Source: Planctomycetaceae bacterium
GTDB lineage: Bacteria > Planctomycetota > Planctomycetia > Pirellulales > Pirellulaceae
DNA: 40,853 bases
NCBI GenBank assembly: GCA_015490875.1
Contig: WFWZ01000319.1
Coordinates: 1-40,853 of the forward strand
Direction: 5' to 3'
Shown piece by piece: positions 26,219 through 35,484 of this stretch. The first letter of the stretch is position 1. Every line of letters starts with the position of its first letter. Position numbers and translations under genes: made by a program. Below the pieces are notes generated by a model. It had not been told where the DNA came from. It did no database searches and worked only from the letters and a program-made list of their open reading frames with translations.

Positions 26219-26551
26219 TCATGAAGTCGGCGGACTCAATGTCGACTCGAGCAACCACTGCTCATACGCCGGCAGTATCTGGTCGGCTGCCACGGCGACG
26301 ATCTGCGGGACGTCGTAGGAGTGCAACTCAAGCAGTGCGGCTTCCAAGCGCGGATAGAGGCTTCGCCGAGTCTTGATCATGCAGCGCCATTCTTCGGTCG
26401 ATTCCACCTCATCCTGCCACCGATAGACACTGCGAATCGGTCCGTCGATCTGCACGCACGCGGCCAATCGGTCGCGCACTAACCGTTCCGCGAGCGCCTC
26501 TGCTTCCTCACGCGATCCGGTCGTTGTCCAAACCACCACCGTTTCGGACAT
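26219..26551 (-). CDS. cutA: Divalent-cation tolerance protein CutA, 110 aa
   Basis: CutA is a small trimeric cytoplasmic protein linked to tolerance of copper and other divalent ions, with uncertain molecular role. Family segments are visible: VVVWTTTGSREEAEALAERL, VRDRLAACVQIDGPIRSVYR, WQDEVESTEEWRCMIKTRRS, LHSYDVPQIVAV and YEQWL. Length is normal. Its ATG comes two bases after the stop of the sugar-nucleotide dehydrogenase gene, with AGGAAG inside the end of that gene, so the two are translated from one transcript. Confidence 0.93.
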   Translation of the reverse strand: MSETVVVWTTTGSREEAEALAERLVRDRLAACVQIDGPIRSVYRWQDEVESTEEWRCMIKTRRSLYPRLEAALLELHSYDVPQIVAVAADQILPAYEQWLLESTLSPPTS

Positions 26552-26553
26552 GG

Positions 26554-27897
26554 TTACTTCCTAGCTGTCTCATTGCATTCTTTCCGGCCCAGCACAATGG
26601 GCCGGCCGATGGAATGGTATTCGAACCCCTGTTCCCGCATCACTTCCAAGTCATACAGATTGCGGCCGTCGAAGATAAGGGGCTGCCGCATTCGTTCCTT
26701 CATCAGTCGGAAATCGGGATGACGGAATTCGGTCCACTCCGTGACGATCACGAGTGCATCGGCGTCTTCGAGGACATCCAGGGGCAAGTGGGCATAGACG
26801 AGTCGATCGCCGTAGAGAGCTCGCACGTTTTCCAACGCGGCCGGGTCGTGGACTTGCACGACGGCTCCAGCTTCCAGAAGCCGATCAATCAGCACCAACG
26901 ATGGTGCCTCGCGGATGTCGTCAGTTTGAGGCTTGAAACTGAGTCCCCACACGGCAATGCGTTTCTCTTGCAACGAAGGCCCTAGTCTCTCGAGAACTGC
27001 GTTGGCCAACACCGATTTCTGCCGATTGTTCACCTGGTCAACGGCGTCGAGAATGAGCGGTTCGATCCCGTGTTCGCGAGCCGTCTTTCCGAGGGCTCGG
27101 ACGTCCTTCGGGAAACAACTTCCTCCATAGCCGGCTCCTGGAAAGAGAAACGCGAAGCCGATGCGCCGGTCATGCCCGATGCCTCGCCGGACGTCATCGA
27201 TGTCGCCACCGACGCGCTGGCAGAGGTTGGCCATTTCGTTGATGAAGCTGATCTTGGTCGAGAGCAACGCGTTGGCGACGTATTTCGTCATCTCGGCACT
27301 CTCGGGCGACATCGCCAAAAACGGCTTGTCAGTTCTCAGAAGCGGTGCGTACAGATGCCGGAGTTTCAACTCCGTTTCCGATTCCCGCACTCCGACAACG
27401 ACTCGGTCGGGATACATGAAATCGTTGATCGCCGCGCCTTCCTTCAAGAACTCCGGGTTGCTCGCAACGAAGCATTCTCGCCCCGTCCGCTCGCGCAGCT
27501 TCCGGTAGATGGCGGCATTCGTGCCGACCGGCACGGTGCTTTTGACGACGACGACGGCCGAGGCGGGAAGGCAGTCCACGAGGCCTTCAGTCACTTGCCA
27601 CAGTGCCGAGAGATCGGCAGAACCGTCTTCACCGGACGGCGTCCCGACCGCCAGGAAGATCATCTCGCTCTGAACGGCCGCCTCACTCAAGCTGGTCGTG
27701 AACCGCAGCCGTCCGGCGTCGACGTTTCGCTGCACCATCTCGGCCAAGCCGGGCTCGTAAATGGGAATCTTTCCCTGCTCGAGCTGCTCGATCTTCGCCT
27801 GGTCGATGTCGACACAGGTGACTTCGTTCCCGAGGTCTGCAAAGCAAGTTCCCGTCACCAGACCGACGTAGCCGGTCCCGACCATGGTAATCCGCAT
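26554..27897 (-). CDS. ugd: UDP-glucose 6-dehydrogenase, 447 aa
   Basis: The enzyme oxidises UDP-glucose to UDP-glucuronate with two NAD+, giving a precursor for cell-surface polysaccharide. The N-terminal Rossmann fold starts [28 protein letters not shown] and [15 protein letters not shown] are family signatures, and Cys261 in [18 protein letters not shown] is the catalytic Cys. The C-terminal UDP-binding domain has [20 protein letters not shown]. Length is normal. The ATG at 27897 has a weak GGAGTG upstream. It is followed directly by cutA. UDP-mannuronate/galactose-type relatives share the fold, so the substrate is a family-level inference. Confidence 0.93.
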   Translation of the reverse strand: MRITMVGTGYVGLVTGTCFADLGNEVTCVDIDQAKIEQLEQGKIPIYEPGLAEMVQRNVDAGRLRFTTSLSEAAVQSEMIFLAVGTPSGEDGSADLSALWQVTEGLVDCLPASAVVVVKSTVPVGTNAAIYRKLRERTGRECFVASNPEFLKEGAAINDFMYPDRVVVGVRESETELKLRHLYAPLLRTDKPFLAMSPESAEMTKYVANALLSTKISFINEMANLCQRVGGDIDDVRRGIGHDRRIGFAFLFPGAGYGGSCFPKDVRALGKTAREHGIEPLILDAVDQVNNRQKSVLANAVLERLGPSLQEKRIAVWGLSFKPQTDDIREAPSLVLIDRLLEAGAVVQVHDPAALENVRALYGDRLVYAHLPLDVLEDADALVIVTEWTEFRHPDFRLMKERMRQPLIFDGRNLYDLEVMREQGFEYHSIGRPIVLGRKECNETARK

Positions 27898-28003
27898 AAC
27901 AGGTACACTCCGTAGTGGACGCTCGGTCGGCCCGCCCCACGTGCGGGGCCTCTTCTCGCTACGGAATATATAGCTTGCAGAGCCCTCTGCATTCCCGCAG
28001 CGC

Positions 28004-30661
28004 TTAGGCGCTGGCTTCCGACTCAGCCCCTTCTTCCGCCTCGGCGTCGGCCTCCCGGGGAACTCGGACTACTGCCGCCAGCGTATCGCCTTCGTCCAGT
28101 CGCATGATGCGCACGCCCTGCGTGTTGCGGCCGATGACGGAGATTTCTTGAGCGGCAATGCGCTGGATTTTGCCTCGAGCCGTCATCATCAAGAGTTCGT
28201 CTTCGTCGGTAACTCGAGCGATCCCGACGACCTTCCCATTCCTAGGAGTCGTCTTGATGTCGATGATCCCCTTGCCACCTCGACGCTGCGTGCGGTAACG
28301 CATGGATGAGGACCCCGAGTCGTCGCCGTTCTCTTCTTGGGTCCCCAGTGTACTAGGACCGAACGGCGTCCGTTTGCCGTAACCGTTTTCGCAGGCGGTC
28401 AGGAGCGTGGCGTCCGGATCGACTACGACCATCCCCTTGAGTTCATCACCGGGCTGAAGCGTGATGCCCTTAACCCCCGACGTATTCCGCCCCATCGGCC
28501 TGACGTCCGACTCGGGGAACCGAATGGCGAAGCCATTGGCCGTTGCCAGCAACACTTCGTCACCTTCGGTCGTTACGACGACGTCGACCAACTCATCGTC
28601 TTCCCGCAGCTTGATCGCAATGATCCCGCCTCGCTTCGGACGGCTGTAGGCTTCCAGCGGCGTCTTCTTCACAAGCCCGTTGCGCGTCGCCATCATCAGG
28701 AAATGATTCGGCAAGTTGAAGTCACGGATCGGGCGGCAGTCCATGATCGACTCGCCCGGCTCGAGATTCAACAAATTGACGATCGCGCGTCCCTTGCTCT
28801 CGCGACTCAATTGCGGCAGCTCGTACACTTTCCGCCAATGCACGCGACCTCGACTGGTAAAAAAGAGCAAATATGCATGCGTGCTGGCCACGAACAAGTG
28901 CTCAATCGGGTCCTCCTCATCGATCGTCGCTCCCTTGATCCCCTTGCCGCCTCGGCGCTGAGCCCGATACGTGCTGACCGGTGTCCGCTTGATGTAGCCT
29001 CGATGGCTGATCGACACGACCATCTGCTCTTCAGCGATGAGGTCCTCCAGATCGATGTTCCCCAGCTCCTCGCCGCTGACCTCGGTTCGACGGTCATCTC
29101 CGAACCGCCGGCGGATCTCCTGCAAATCGCTCTTGATGATGTCAAGGATGTTCTGCTCGTCGGAGAGGATCCGGCGGTATTCGCGGATTTCCTCGAGCAA
29201 CTTCGCGTGTTCGCCGCTGAGTTTTTCCTGTTCGAGGTTCACCAGTTGCCCGAGTGTCATTCGCAGGATCGCATCGGCCTGCACCGGCGTGAGGGCATAC
29301 GTTTCCGAAACACCGCGCTCTTCCTGGAACAACTCGAACGCCTCGTCCCCGATTGCGCGCTGCAACATGGCTGCGGGGAAGTCGAGTTCCATCAGTTTCT
29401 GCTTCGCTTCCGCCTGCGTCGATGAACTCCGGATCGTGCGAATCACCGCGTCGATGTCCGCCAGAGCCAGCAGCAAGCCTTCGACCGTGTGTTTGCGCTT
29501 GCGCGCTCGCGTGAGAAGGAATTCGGTACGGCGACGGATCACCGTCAGTCGGTGCCGGATGAACTCCTCGAGCAGCCCTTTGAACGACAGTTCGCGAGGC
29601 TTGCCGTCGACCAGAGCGAGGAAGATCAGGGAGAAGGAGTCCTGGAGAGGCGAGAACTGATAGAGCTGGTTGAGAACGACATCGGGATCGGCGTCCCGCT
29701 TCAGGTCAATGACGATGCGGACCGGCTCCTTCAAGTCGCTCTCGTCGCGGATATCGGAGATCCCCTTGATGCGATCGCTGTTGGCCAGGTCGGCGATGCG
29801 CTGCACAACGCGGTCCCGGAACTGCTGATAAGGAATCTCGGTCACGACGATGCGGTAACGGCCCTTTTTGTGTTCCTCGATGCGGGCTCGAGCCCGCACG
29901 ACGATGGTGCTGCGGCCGGTGTGGTATCCCCGCCGAATCCCCGACCGCCCGCAAATGATGCCTCCCGTCGGAAAATCGGGGCCGGGTACGATCTCCAGGA
30001 GTTCGTCGATCGATACCTGAGGATCGTCGATGACACGAATCAACGCGTCGCAGATTTCGCGCAAGTTGTGAGGCGGAATGGACGTGGCCATCCCGACCGC
30101 GATACCACTGGCACCGTTGACGAGCAGATTCGGGAACTTCGACGGCAACACCGTCGGCTCGGTCCGCGACTCGTCGTACGTCGGGACGTAGTCGACCGTG
30201 TCGAGCTTGAGATCCTCGAGCATCATGGCGGCGGGCGCCGAAAGGCGCGCCTCGGTGTACCGCATGGCCGCCGCCGGAAGTCCCGCGATCGATCCGAAGT
30301 TCCCCTGTTTGTCGACCAAGGGGTACCGCATGTTCCATTCCTGGGCCATGCGGACGAGCGTCGGATAGATCACGCCTTCGCCGTGAGGATGATAGTTGCC
30401 GCTAGTGTCGCCCGAGATCTTCGCGCATTTAACTCGGCTGGAACCGGGCCCCAAGTTCAGGTCGTTCATCGCCACCAGGATGCGGCGCTGGGAGGGCTTG
30501 AGCCCGTCCCGCGCATCGGGCAACGCCCGGCTGACGATGACGCTCATCGCGTACGTCAGATAGCTCTGCTTGAGCTCCTCTTCGATGGGCAGACCAATAA
30601 TCCGGTCCGCCACGGCCCCCTCTTCCGGCTGGTCGCCCGTGGGCTCTTTTGTCTCCGCCAA
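28004..30661 (-). CDS. gyrA: DNA gyrase subunit A, 885 aa
   Basis: GyrA cuts and rejoins DNA in the gyrase A2B2 complex. Catalytic Tyr135 lies in [11 protein letters not shown], preceded by [19 protein letters not shown] coiled-coil region and the six-bladed C-terminal pinwheel follow, with a GyrA box QRRGGKG at 568-574. A second QRRGGKG occurs at 792-798. The extreme C-terminus is acidic ([16 protein letters not shown]), as in regulatory tails of other GyrA proteins. The start codon is TTG at 30659-30661, with AAAGGAG six bases upstream; no in-frame ATG exists before residue 39 of the catalytic domain. gyrB is not in the window. Confidence 0.96.
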   Translation of the reverse strand: MAETKEPTGDQPEEGAVADRIIGLPIEEELKQSYLTYAMSVIVSRALPDARDGLKPSQRRILVAMNDLNLGPGSSRVKCAKISGDTSGNYHPHGEGVIYPTLVRMAQEWNMRYPLVDKQGNFGSIAGLPAAAMRYTEARLSAPAAMMLEDLKLDTVDYVPTYDESRTEPTVLPSKFPNLLVNGASGIAVGMATSIPPHNLREICDALIRVIDDPQVSIDELLEIVPGPDFPTGGIICGRSGIRRGYHTGRSTIVVRARARIEEHKKGRYRIVVTEIPYQQFRDRVVQRIADLANSDRIKGISDIRDESDLKEPVRIVIDLKRDADPDVVLNQLYQFSPLQDSFSLIFLALVDGKPRELSFKGLLEEFIRHRLTVIRRRTEFLLTRARKRKHTVEGLLLALADIDAVIRTIRSSSTQAEAKQKLMELDFPAAMLQRAIGDEAFELFQEERGVSETYALTPVQADAILRMTLGQLVNLEQEKLSGEHAKLLEEIREYRRILSDEQNILDIIKSDLQEIRRRFGDDRRTEVSGEELGNIDLEDLIAEEQMVVSISHRGYIKRTPVSTYRAQRRGGKGIKGATIDEEDPIEHLFVASTHAYLLFFTSRGRVHWRKVYELPQLSRESKGRAIVNLLNLEPGESIMDCRPIRDFNLPNHFLMMATRNGLVKKTPLEAYSRPKRGGIIAIKLREDDELVDVVVTTEGDEVLLATANGFAIRFPESDVRPMGRNTSGVKGITLQPGDELKGMVVVDPDATLLTACENGYGKRTPFGPSTLGTQEENGDDSGSSSMRYRTQRRGGKGIIDIKTTPRNGKVVGIARVTDEDELLMMTARGKIQRIAAQEISVIGRNTQGVRIMRLDEGDTLAAVVRVPREADAEAEEGAESEASA

Positions 30662-31012
30662 GGAAGGCTCCTTTCCGACCGTTTTTTCGCGAGAACTCCA
30701 CCCATTTCAAACCGTGCAATGTAGCCGTTTCCAGCCCTTTTCACAAGCGGGTGCGGTGACGCACAGAGCAAACGCAACTCTTGTGTTCGCAAGTGGTTAG
30801 AGCATGCCTTCCAGTCGCCAGTCGCCACGCCGCTCTTGGCCGTAGATTCTCTCGCTTCCCCGCGACACTCGGTCGCCCATTCCGGGTTAAAGAGTGCGGC
30901 CCTCTCAGCGGGGTCTCATGCTGGCGGATCGGCGAGCCGGTATCCGGCTCGCACGCATCCGTCTAGCCGCGATCACCACCTTCTGTCTTTCTCTTCCAGC
31001 GAGGAAATTCCC
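30662..31012. other. Divergent gap between gyrA and the Sec gene
   Basis: The 351-bp region holds the gyrA leader with AAAGGAG just upstream of its TTG, and at its right end GAGGAA (31001-31006) six bases before ATG 31013. It must carry promoters for both divergent genes, but no -35/-10 pair is strong enough to call. No coding frame is convincing. Confidence 0.6.
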
Positions 31013-32458
31013 ATGCGTGTCCTGCCAATGGCCCTTTTCTTGGCGACCATCGTGCTGCTGGAGTCGGCAATGGCTCAGCCTCCTTCGCCCGAGTCGATGC
31101 GAGCCCGGTTGCAACAGCGCTTCGATGCCACGTCCCCGGACGTCGGAAAGCCGCTTCCCGAGCTGACGATCTACGATGCCGACGGCAAGCCCTTCCCGCT
31201 TCGGAAGCTGAAAGACCACTACACGGTGCTCGTCTTCGGCTGCCTCACGTGACCGCCCTTCCTTCGTAACGTCCCCAGTTTGGAGGCGGTTTATCGCGAT
31301 TACAGTCCCAAAGGCGTCCGGTTCTACTTCATCTACAAGGCGCTGGCGCATCCGGAAACCAACGGGTACGTGCAGCCGGTCAGCCTCGAAGAACGACTCA
31401 TGCACATCCGAGAAGCCAAAGCCAAACTGGGATCGGGAATTCCCTGGCTGTGCGACACGATGGACAACGACGCCCTCCATGCACTCGGCAACGCACCGAA
31501 TTCGGAGTTCATCATCGATCCCGAAGGGAAAGTCGTGGTCAAGCGTGTGTGGAGTCGTCCCGACGAATTGCGAAAAGATCTGGCAAAACTCGTCGGAAAA
31601 GTCGACCCGCCGACGCGCGTCGAAGACCTCGGCATCCGCCCATACTTCCGCAAGTCGACGGAGGGCTCCTCAACTAAGCGACTGACACTGCCCGCCAACC
31701 TGCGTCCCCTCCGCGTGACGACCGCGTTGAGCGAAGATCCGTACTACGTCAAACTCCGAGCCGAAGTCGAACCGGAGGTGCTCGAAGGCCAACCCGGCCA
31801 GCTCTATCTCGGCTTTCGACTCGATCCACTCTACTCCGTTCACTGGAACAACCTCGCAGGACCGTTCGAGTTCGAAATCCGATCGGCCAAAGGGGTCGTG
31901 ATAAAACCCAACCGCGGAAAGGGGCCGAAGATCGAGTCCGAGACCGATTCGGCGCCGCGCGAGTTCCTCGTAGAAGTCAAGCCGAATGGTAAGCAGGAGG
32001 CTCGGAGCTTCCAGGTGGTGGTGCGTTACTTCGCCTGCCACGACACGGAAGGATGGTGCCGGGCCTTCACGCACACCTACACGGTGCAGTTGGAAGCCGA
32101 TCCGGATGGGGGCCGCGTGATGCGCGGCAACCGGGGAAGACGGGGCCCGGCGATGGCCGGCCCGCGGGGCGGACGATTCCGTCCTCCCTTCGCTCCTGGA
32201 GGCGACCGTGTCATGGGAGTCATCACCAACGTCGACGGCGCATCGGGAGAGATCACGCTGCGCACCCGGTCGGGCGAAACGCAGTCATTCCGGATTACCG
32301 ACGCTACGAGGATCATGCGTCGAGGACGAGGTAGGCCCGAGCCGTTACAGCGGGAGCGCCTTCAGAAGGGAATGCGCGTCATGCTGCAGCCTGGTAAAGC
32401 CGATGACGGCGGAAAGCCACCGGTGGTTCGCATGATGGTGATGCGAGGACCGTCCTAG
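31013..32458 (+). CDS. Probable selenoprotein: thioredoxin-fold, deiodinase-like, in-frame TGA read as Sec80; 481 aa
   Basis: Two open segments, 31013-31249 and 31253-32458, lie in one frame and are separated only by TGA 31250-31252. A signal peptide spans 1-21. KPLPELTIYDADGKPFPLRK leads into the thioredoxin-fold strand TVLVFGCLT, then the TGA, then PPFLRNVPSLEAVYRDYSPK. The TGA thus falls on the redox-active residue of a C-x-x-U motif (Cys77, Sec80) and resembles the deiodinase GSCTUPPF. The fold continues through FYFIYKALAHPE, WLCDTMDNDALHALGNAPNS and EFIIDPEGKVV. Residues 230-360 resemble a DsbD-alpha-type domain with ACHDTEGWCRAF. A basic Gly/Arg linker and a small beta domain (VMGVITNVDGASGEITLRTR) follow. 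GAGGAA sits six bases before ATG 31013. Alternatives are a nonsense mutation or a read error at a Cys codon. Confidence 0.82.
31252..31291 (+). promoter_or_regulatory. Candidate bacterial SECIS element
   Basis: Directly after the in-frame TGA, CCCCA (31273-31277), loop GTT (31278-31280) and TGGAGG (31281-31286) form a hairpin with one bulged A. Lower pairs AAC/GTT (31268-31270 with 31289-31291) and G31271-C31287 extend it. The loop starts about 25 nt after the TGA and begins with G, as in bacterial SECIS hairpins recognised by SelB. An alternative fold pairs ACCGCC (31252-31257) with GGCGGT (31285-31290). Both are by-eye folds without energies. Confidence 0.55.
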
Positions 32459-32476
32459 CACGGCATCGGCGAGACG

Positions 32477-32659
32477 TCACTGGCAGCGGAGCATCTCCAG
32501 GTAGAGCAAGATACAGCCGACGCCCAGGGCCACGACGGAAGAGACCAGCATGACCGTGTAGACGTCGATGCCGCGTTTGGGCTTGGGAGCCGCACTCGGC
32601 ATCAAACCGGCCTGCGCTTCAGGTCCCGCCAATGGTTCATTGGAGATTGGTTGCGACAC
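32477..32659 (-). CDS. Small single-helix membrane protein, 60 aa
   Basis: The product has a Pro/Ala/Gln-rich N-terminal half and one membrane helix (VYTVMLVSSVVALGVGCILL) near the C-terminus, ending EMLRCQ. The start is placed at GTG 32659, with GGAAGGGTG upstream, so it overlaps the end of the coiled-coil gene by 23 bases; GTG 32665 or ATG 32602 are other options. It is on the same strand and directly after the coiled-coil membrane protein, so the two are likely co-expressed and may work together. No family is recognised. Confidence 0.55.
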   Translation of the reverse strand: MSQPISNEPLAGPEAQAGLMPSAAPKPKRGIDVYTVMLVSSVVALGVGCILLYLEMLRCQ

Positions 32660-33485
32660 GGTCACCCTTCCTAATGGTTCCTTTGGCGAAATCGGGAAGA
32701 ATCTCGGCAACCGAACGATCGACGTCGGTTTTGCGAATGACGACGCGTCCCAGATAGGCGTTGTCACGATAGACATCGAGTTTGTCGCCGACCTTCAAAC
32801 CGTCGTCCGAGCCCAGCGAGACTTCGATCAACTTGGCGTCGCTGATTGCCACGACAACACCCTTCAAATCGGGTGGCAACTGGTTCACGTCGGAAACGAC
32901 GGTACCATCGTTTCGAGTCTCAAAGCGGACACCCAACTTCCGCAAGACATTCTCATATCCGGCTACCTGATTGGCCAATTGCATCTGGCGCTCGGTCAAC
33001 TCGGCGTGCAACCGCCGCGCCTGATTGACTTCGTCGGTGGTCGCAACGAGCTGCAACATCTTTTGGTCCAGCGCCTGCTGAGCCGCTTTGACATCAGCAC
33101 GAAGCTGATTGACTTCTTGGGTTAAACCGGCGAGCAACTGTTGAGCCGTCTTCACTGCCGCCGTGGCCTCGCCTTGCGTCTTGAGTGCCTGAGCTAGTTC
33201 GTTCGTTTTCTCCTCCAGCTCCTGGCTCTTCATCGTGAGCCGAACCTCAAGACTCGCCAAAGCTGCTCGCCGAGCCGCCTGCTCGATCGCCAAATTGTCC
33301 ATCAACTGTTGCTGCGACTCGCGCAGATCGGAATTGACCTTGCGCTGCTGCGTCAACTGTTGCTCCAGCTCCGTCGCCTTCTTGTGCCAGTCGACATGCG
33401 TCGAAAAAACAATGGCGGCAAAGAAGAGGTAGACGATGCTGAGGACGAAAATAAAGGCCGAGATGATCTTGCCGAGAAGCGTCAT
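32637..33485 (-). CDS. Membrane-anchored coiled-coil protein, 282 aa
   Basis: The protein starts MTLLGKIISAFIFVLSIVYL, a single membrane helix at about 5-28, followed by a long coiled coil (about 35-195) with Gln, Glu, Ala and Leu in heptads (TELEQQLTQQRKVNSDLRES). The last 80 residues form a small beta-rich domain (GVVVAISDAKLIEVSLGSDD, GLKVGDKLDVYRDNAYLGRV, VVIRKTDVDRSVAEILPDFA). This resembles domains of planctomycete envelope proteins, but I cannot name a family. ATG 33485 is chosen at the membrane helix; the frame is open 20 codons further. It lies 287 bases downstream of lnt on the same strand. Confidence 0.75.
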   Translation of the reverse strand: MTLLGKIISAFIFVLSIVYLFFAAIVFSTHVDWHKKATELEQQLTQQRKVNSDLRESQQQLMDNLAIEQAARRAALASLEVRLTMKSQELEEKTNELAQALKTQGEATAAVKTAQQLLAGLTQEVNQLRADVKAAQQALDQKMLQLVATTDEVNQARRLHAELTERQMQLANQVAGYENVLRKLGVRFETRNDGTVVSDVNQLPPDLKGVVVAISDAKLIEVSLGSDDGLKVGDKLDVYRDNAYLGRVVIRKTDVDRSVAEILPDFAKGTIRKGDRVATNLQ

Positions 33486-33771
33486 ACCGCTGGTTCCCTT
33501 GCCAGTGATCCAGAAATCTCGAAGCCGCAATACTTCGAGCTCCACCCGGTCGCCGGGTAGCTCCTTCAGTCCAGCCTAATTCCCCTTGGGCTGTCCTGCA
33601 AACGTTTCCCGACATTCCGCAGGCACCAGGCGAACGCCCGGCATCAAGAAGCCGCCATGCTCAAGTCATCACGGAATCGGCGAGATTGCCCAGTATAAAT
33701 CCGGCCACCAGGGAGTGTCAACGATTTCCCCAAAGATTACCGGTTACACAAGATATTCCGGTTCCCCGCCT

Positions 33772-35484
33772 TCATGACAGGCCTGAATCCCGTCCTGATT
33801 TCCGTTGGTAGCGGTGCCGCATCCCCATGACACCCCCAATCAGACTCAGTACGGCCGCAGCGATCCAAAGTCCATCTCCCACTCGATGGTAGGCAGTCTG
33901 CCTCCCACGAGCAGGGCTTTGGGCTTCCTGCGACCTGCCAACCTCCGCCAAGAGAAACCCCGTATCGTGCCGAGGCCCCTCCGCCACGATCTCTCCCGTG
34001 GGGAGAATCCAGGCCGAAAGCCCCGTGTTCGCCGCTACCAACATGGGGAGCCGGTTCTCGACGGCGCGGAAGACGGCCGAATGCAACTGCAAATCCAGGA
34101 TGCTCGACCCCCAGAACCAGCCGTCATTCGTAATGTTGAGCAGGGCGTCGGGAGCCTCCCCTCGGTCGGCCAACTCGACCACTTGGCTTCGGATGAGATC
34201 CGGTACGATCGACTCGAAGCAGATGCTCACCGAAAACCGTACGCCCTCGACATCGAAAGCCGCCGGTTTCTCTCCCGCTGTCAGCCCATTGCTCATCGGT
34301 GTCAGCTGGTAGAGCCACGGAAAAGTCTCGCCGAACGGAACGTACTCGCCGAAGAGGACCGGGTGCATTTTGTCGTACCGAGCTTGCAGACGGCCGTCGG
34401 GATCGAATAGGAGGGCCGAGTTGTACCGTCGCGATTCCCGCTCGTCGAAGTGCCAGACCACGACTCCCAACAACAGCCACGTCCCGCCTCGCGCGCGACC
34501 ATCCGGTCCCGGAGTTGACTGGATGCTATGGACAAGGCGCCGGACCAGCCGCTCGAACTGTTGCTGCGAAGCAACGAGGTCGGCTCGAGCGTATCCTTCG
34601 GCCAAAGTGGAAGCGTCGCTGTCGAGTACGACCGCATCCATCGGAAACATCGACTCAGGCCAAACGACCAGGTCGACCGGCCCGTGCTTGCGTAACGCCT
34701 CGTAGGTCAGCCGGCTGTATTGTTCCATCATGCGCCGGGGCCGCATGGGATCGGCGCCAAAATCGGTGTCGATGCTCCCCTGGATCAGCGCCACGCGCAG
34801 CGGCTCGTCCTCTTTTTTAGGACGACCCGGTAGGTTCCCGAGTCGCCACCAGCCATAGCCGACTTGGCCGGCAAGCAGGGCGACGGCGACGAGTCCCCAT
34901 CCGACTCGAGCGGCACGGCTGGAAACTCCCCAGCAGGCGGACGCCGCAGCCAGAGGAATCACCATCACCAGACAACCTACCAGCGTCGCCCCCGCCAGAT
35001 CGGCGACCTGAATCAACGGTAACCAGTGAAGTTGCGTGTGCCCCAACGCGGCCCCGGCAAACCCGACCGGCCCCTGCCCCTTCAGCCACTCCGTCGCCCC
35101 CCACGCCACGGCGACCGCCAGCGGGATTGGGAACCGCAGCCGGTGATGCAGGGCTCGAGCGGCCAGGACGAACATCGGCCAGAACGCCCCGAAGTAGAGC
35201 CCCAGCCCGAGGAGCCCGAAATAGTTGGCCCAGTGAGCGAGGCGGACACCCTGGAGCACCGCCATCCAGAAAAGCCCGCCCAACAGCCAGATCCTCAGGT
35301 ACGGCCGGCGCACCGCCCAGGTATGGGGATGGACGACGAGGATCCACGGGAGCGGAACGAGCCACGCCAGCGGCCACCACTCCAGCGGCGGCAAAGCGGC
35401 CCAATAAAAGAAGAGGCTCAAGCCCAACGGGAGCTCAAACTGTTTCCACGTCCGACCCTTGGCACCAGCCTCATGCTCGTTCAC
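33772..35484 (-). CDS. lnt: Apolipoprotein N-acyltransferase, 570 aa
   Basis: Lnt adds the third acyl chain to the N-terminal Cys of lipoproteins in the inner membrane. The N-terminal part has about seven helices. The periplasmic nitrilase-type domain starts near 228 (LRVALIQGSI). The catalytic triad is visible: Glu277 in VVWPESMFP, Lys372 in ARYDKMHPVLFGEYVPFGE and Cys422 in VSICFESIVPDLIR. The C-terminal helix (ALSVLIGGVMGM region) precedes a basic tail. The length of 570 is a little above the usual 510. The start is GTG (35482-35484), overlapping the moeA stop in GTGA, so it is coupled to moeA. Confidence 0.93.
   Translation of the reverse strand: MNEHEAGAKGRTWKQFELPLGLSLFFYWAALPPLEWWPLAWLVPLPWILVVHPHTWAVRRPYLRIWLLGGLFWMAVLQGVRLAHWANYFGLLGLGLYFGAFWPMFVLAARALHHRLRFPIPLAVAVAWGATEWLKGQGPVGFAGAALGHTQLHWLPLIQVADLAGATLVGCLVMVIPLAAASACWGVSSRAARVGWGLVAVALLAGQVGYGWWRLGNLPGRPKKEDEPLRVALIQGSIDTDFGADPMRPRRMMEQYSRLTYEALRKHGPVDLVVWPESMFPMDAVVLDSDASTLAEGYARADLVASQQQFERLVRRLVHSIQSTPGPDGRARGGTWLLLGVVVWHFDERESRRYNSALLFDPDGRLQARYDKMHPVLFGEYVPFGETFPWLYQLTPMSNGLTAGEKPAAFDVEGVRFSVSICFESIVPDLIRSQVVELADRGEAPDALLNITNDGWFWGSSILDLQLHSAVFRAVENRLPMLVAANTGLSAWILPTGEIVAEGPRHDTGFLLAEVGRSQEAQSPARGRQTAYHRVGDGLWIAAAVLSLIGGVMGMRHRYQRKSGRDSGLS

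Noticed and set aside
28337-30724. Long plus-strand open frames of 362 and 411 codons
   Set aside because: They are antisense shadows of gyrA created by GC-rich codon use; the gyrA product matches its family along its full length.
31280-32458. Reading the second part of the Sec gene as a separate protein starting near 31280
   Set aside because: The start would be a TTG inside a conserved thioredoxin-fold segment, with no ribosome site, and the N-terminal half of the domain lies in the same frame just before the TGA.
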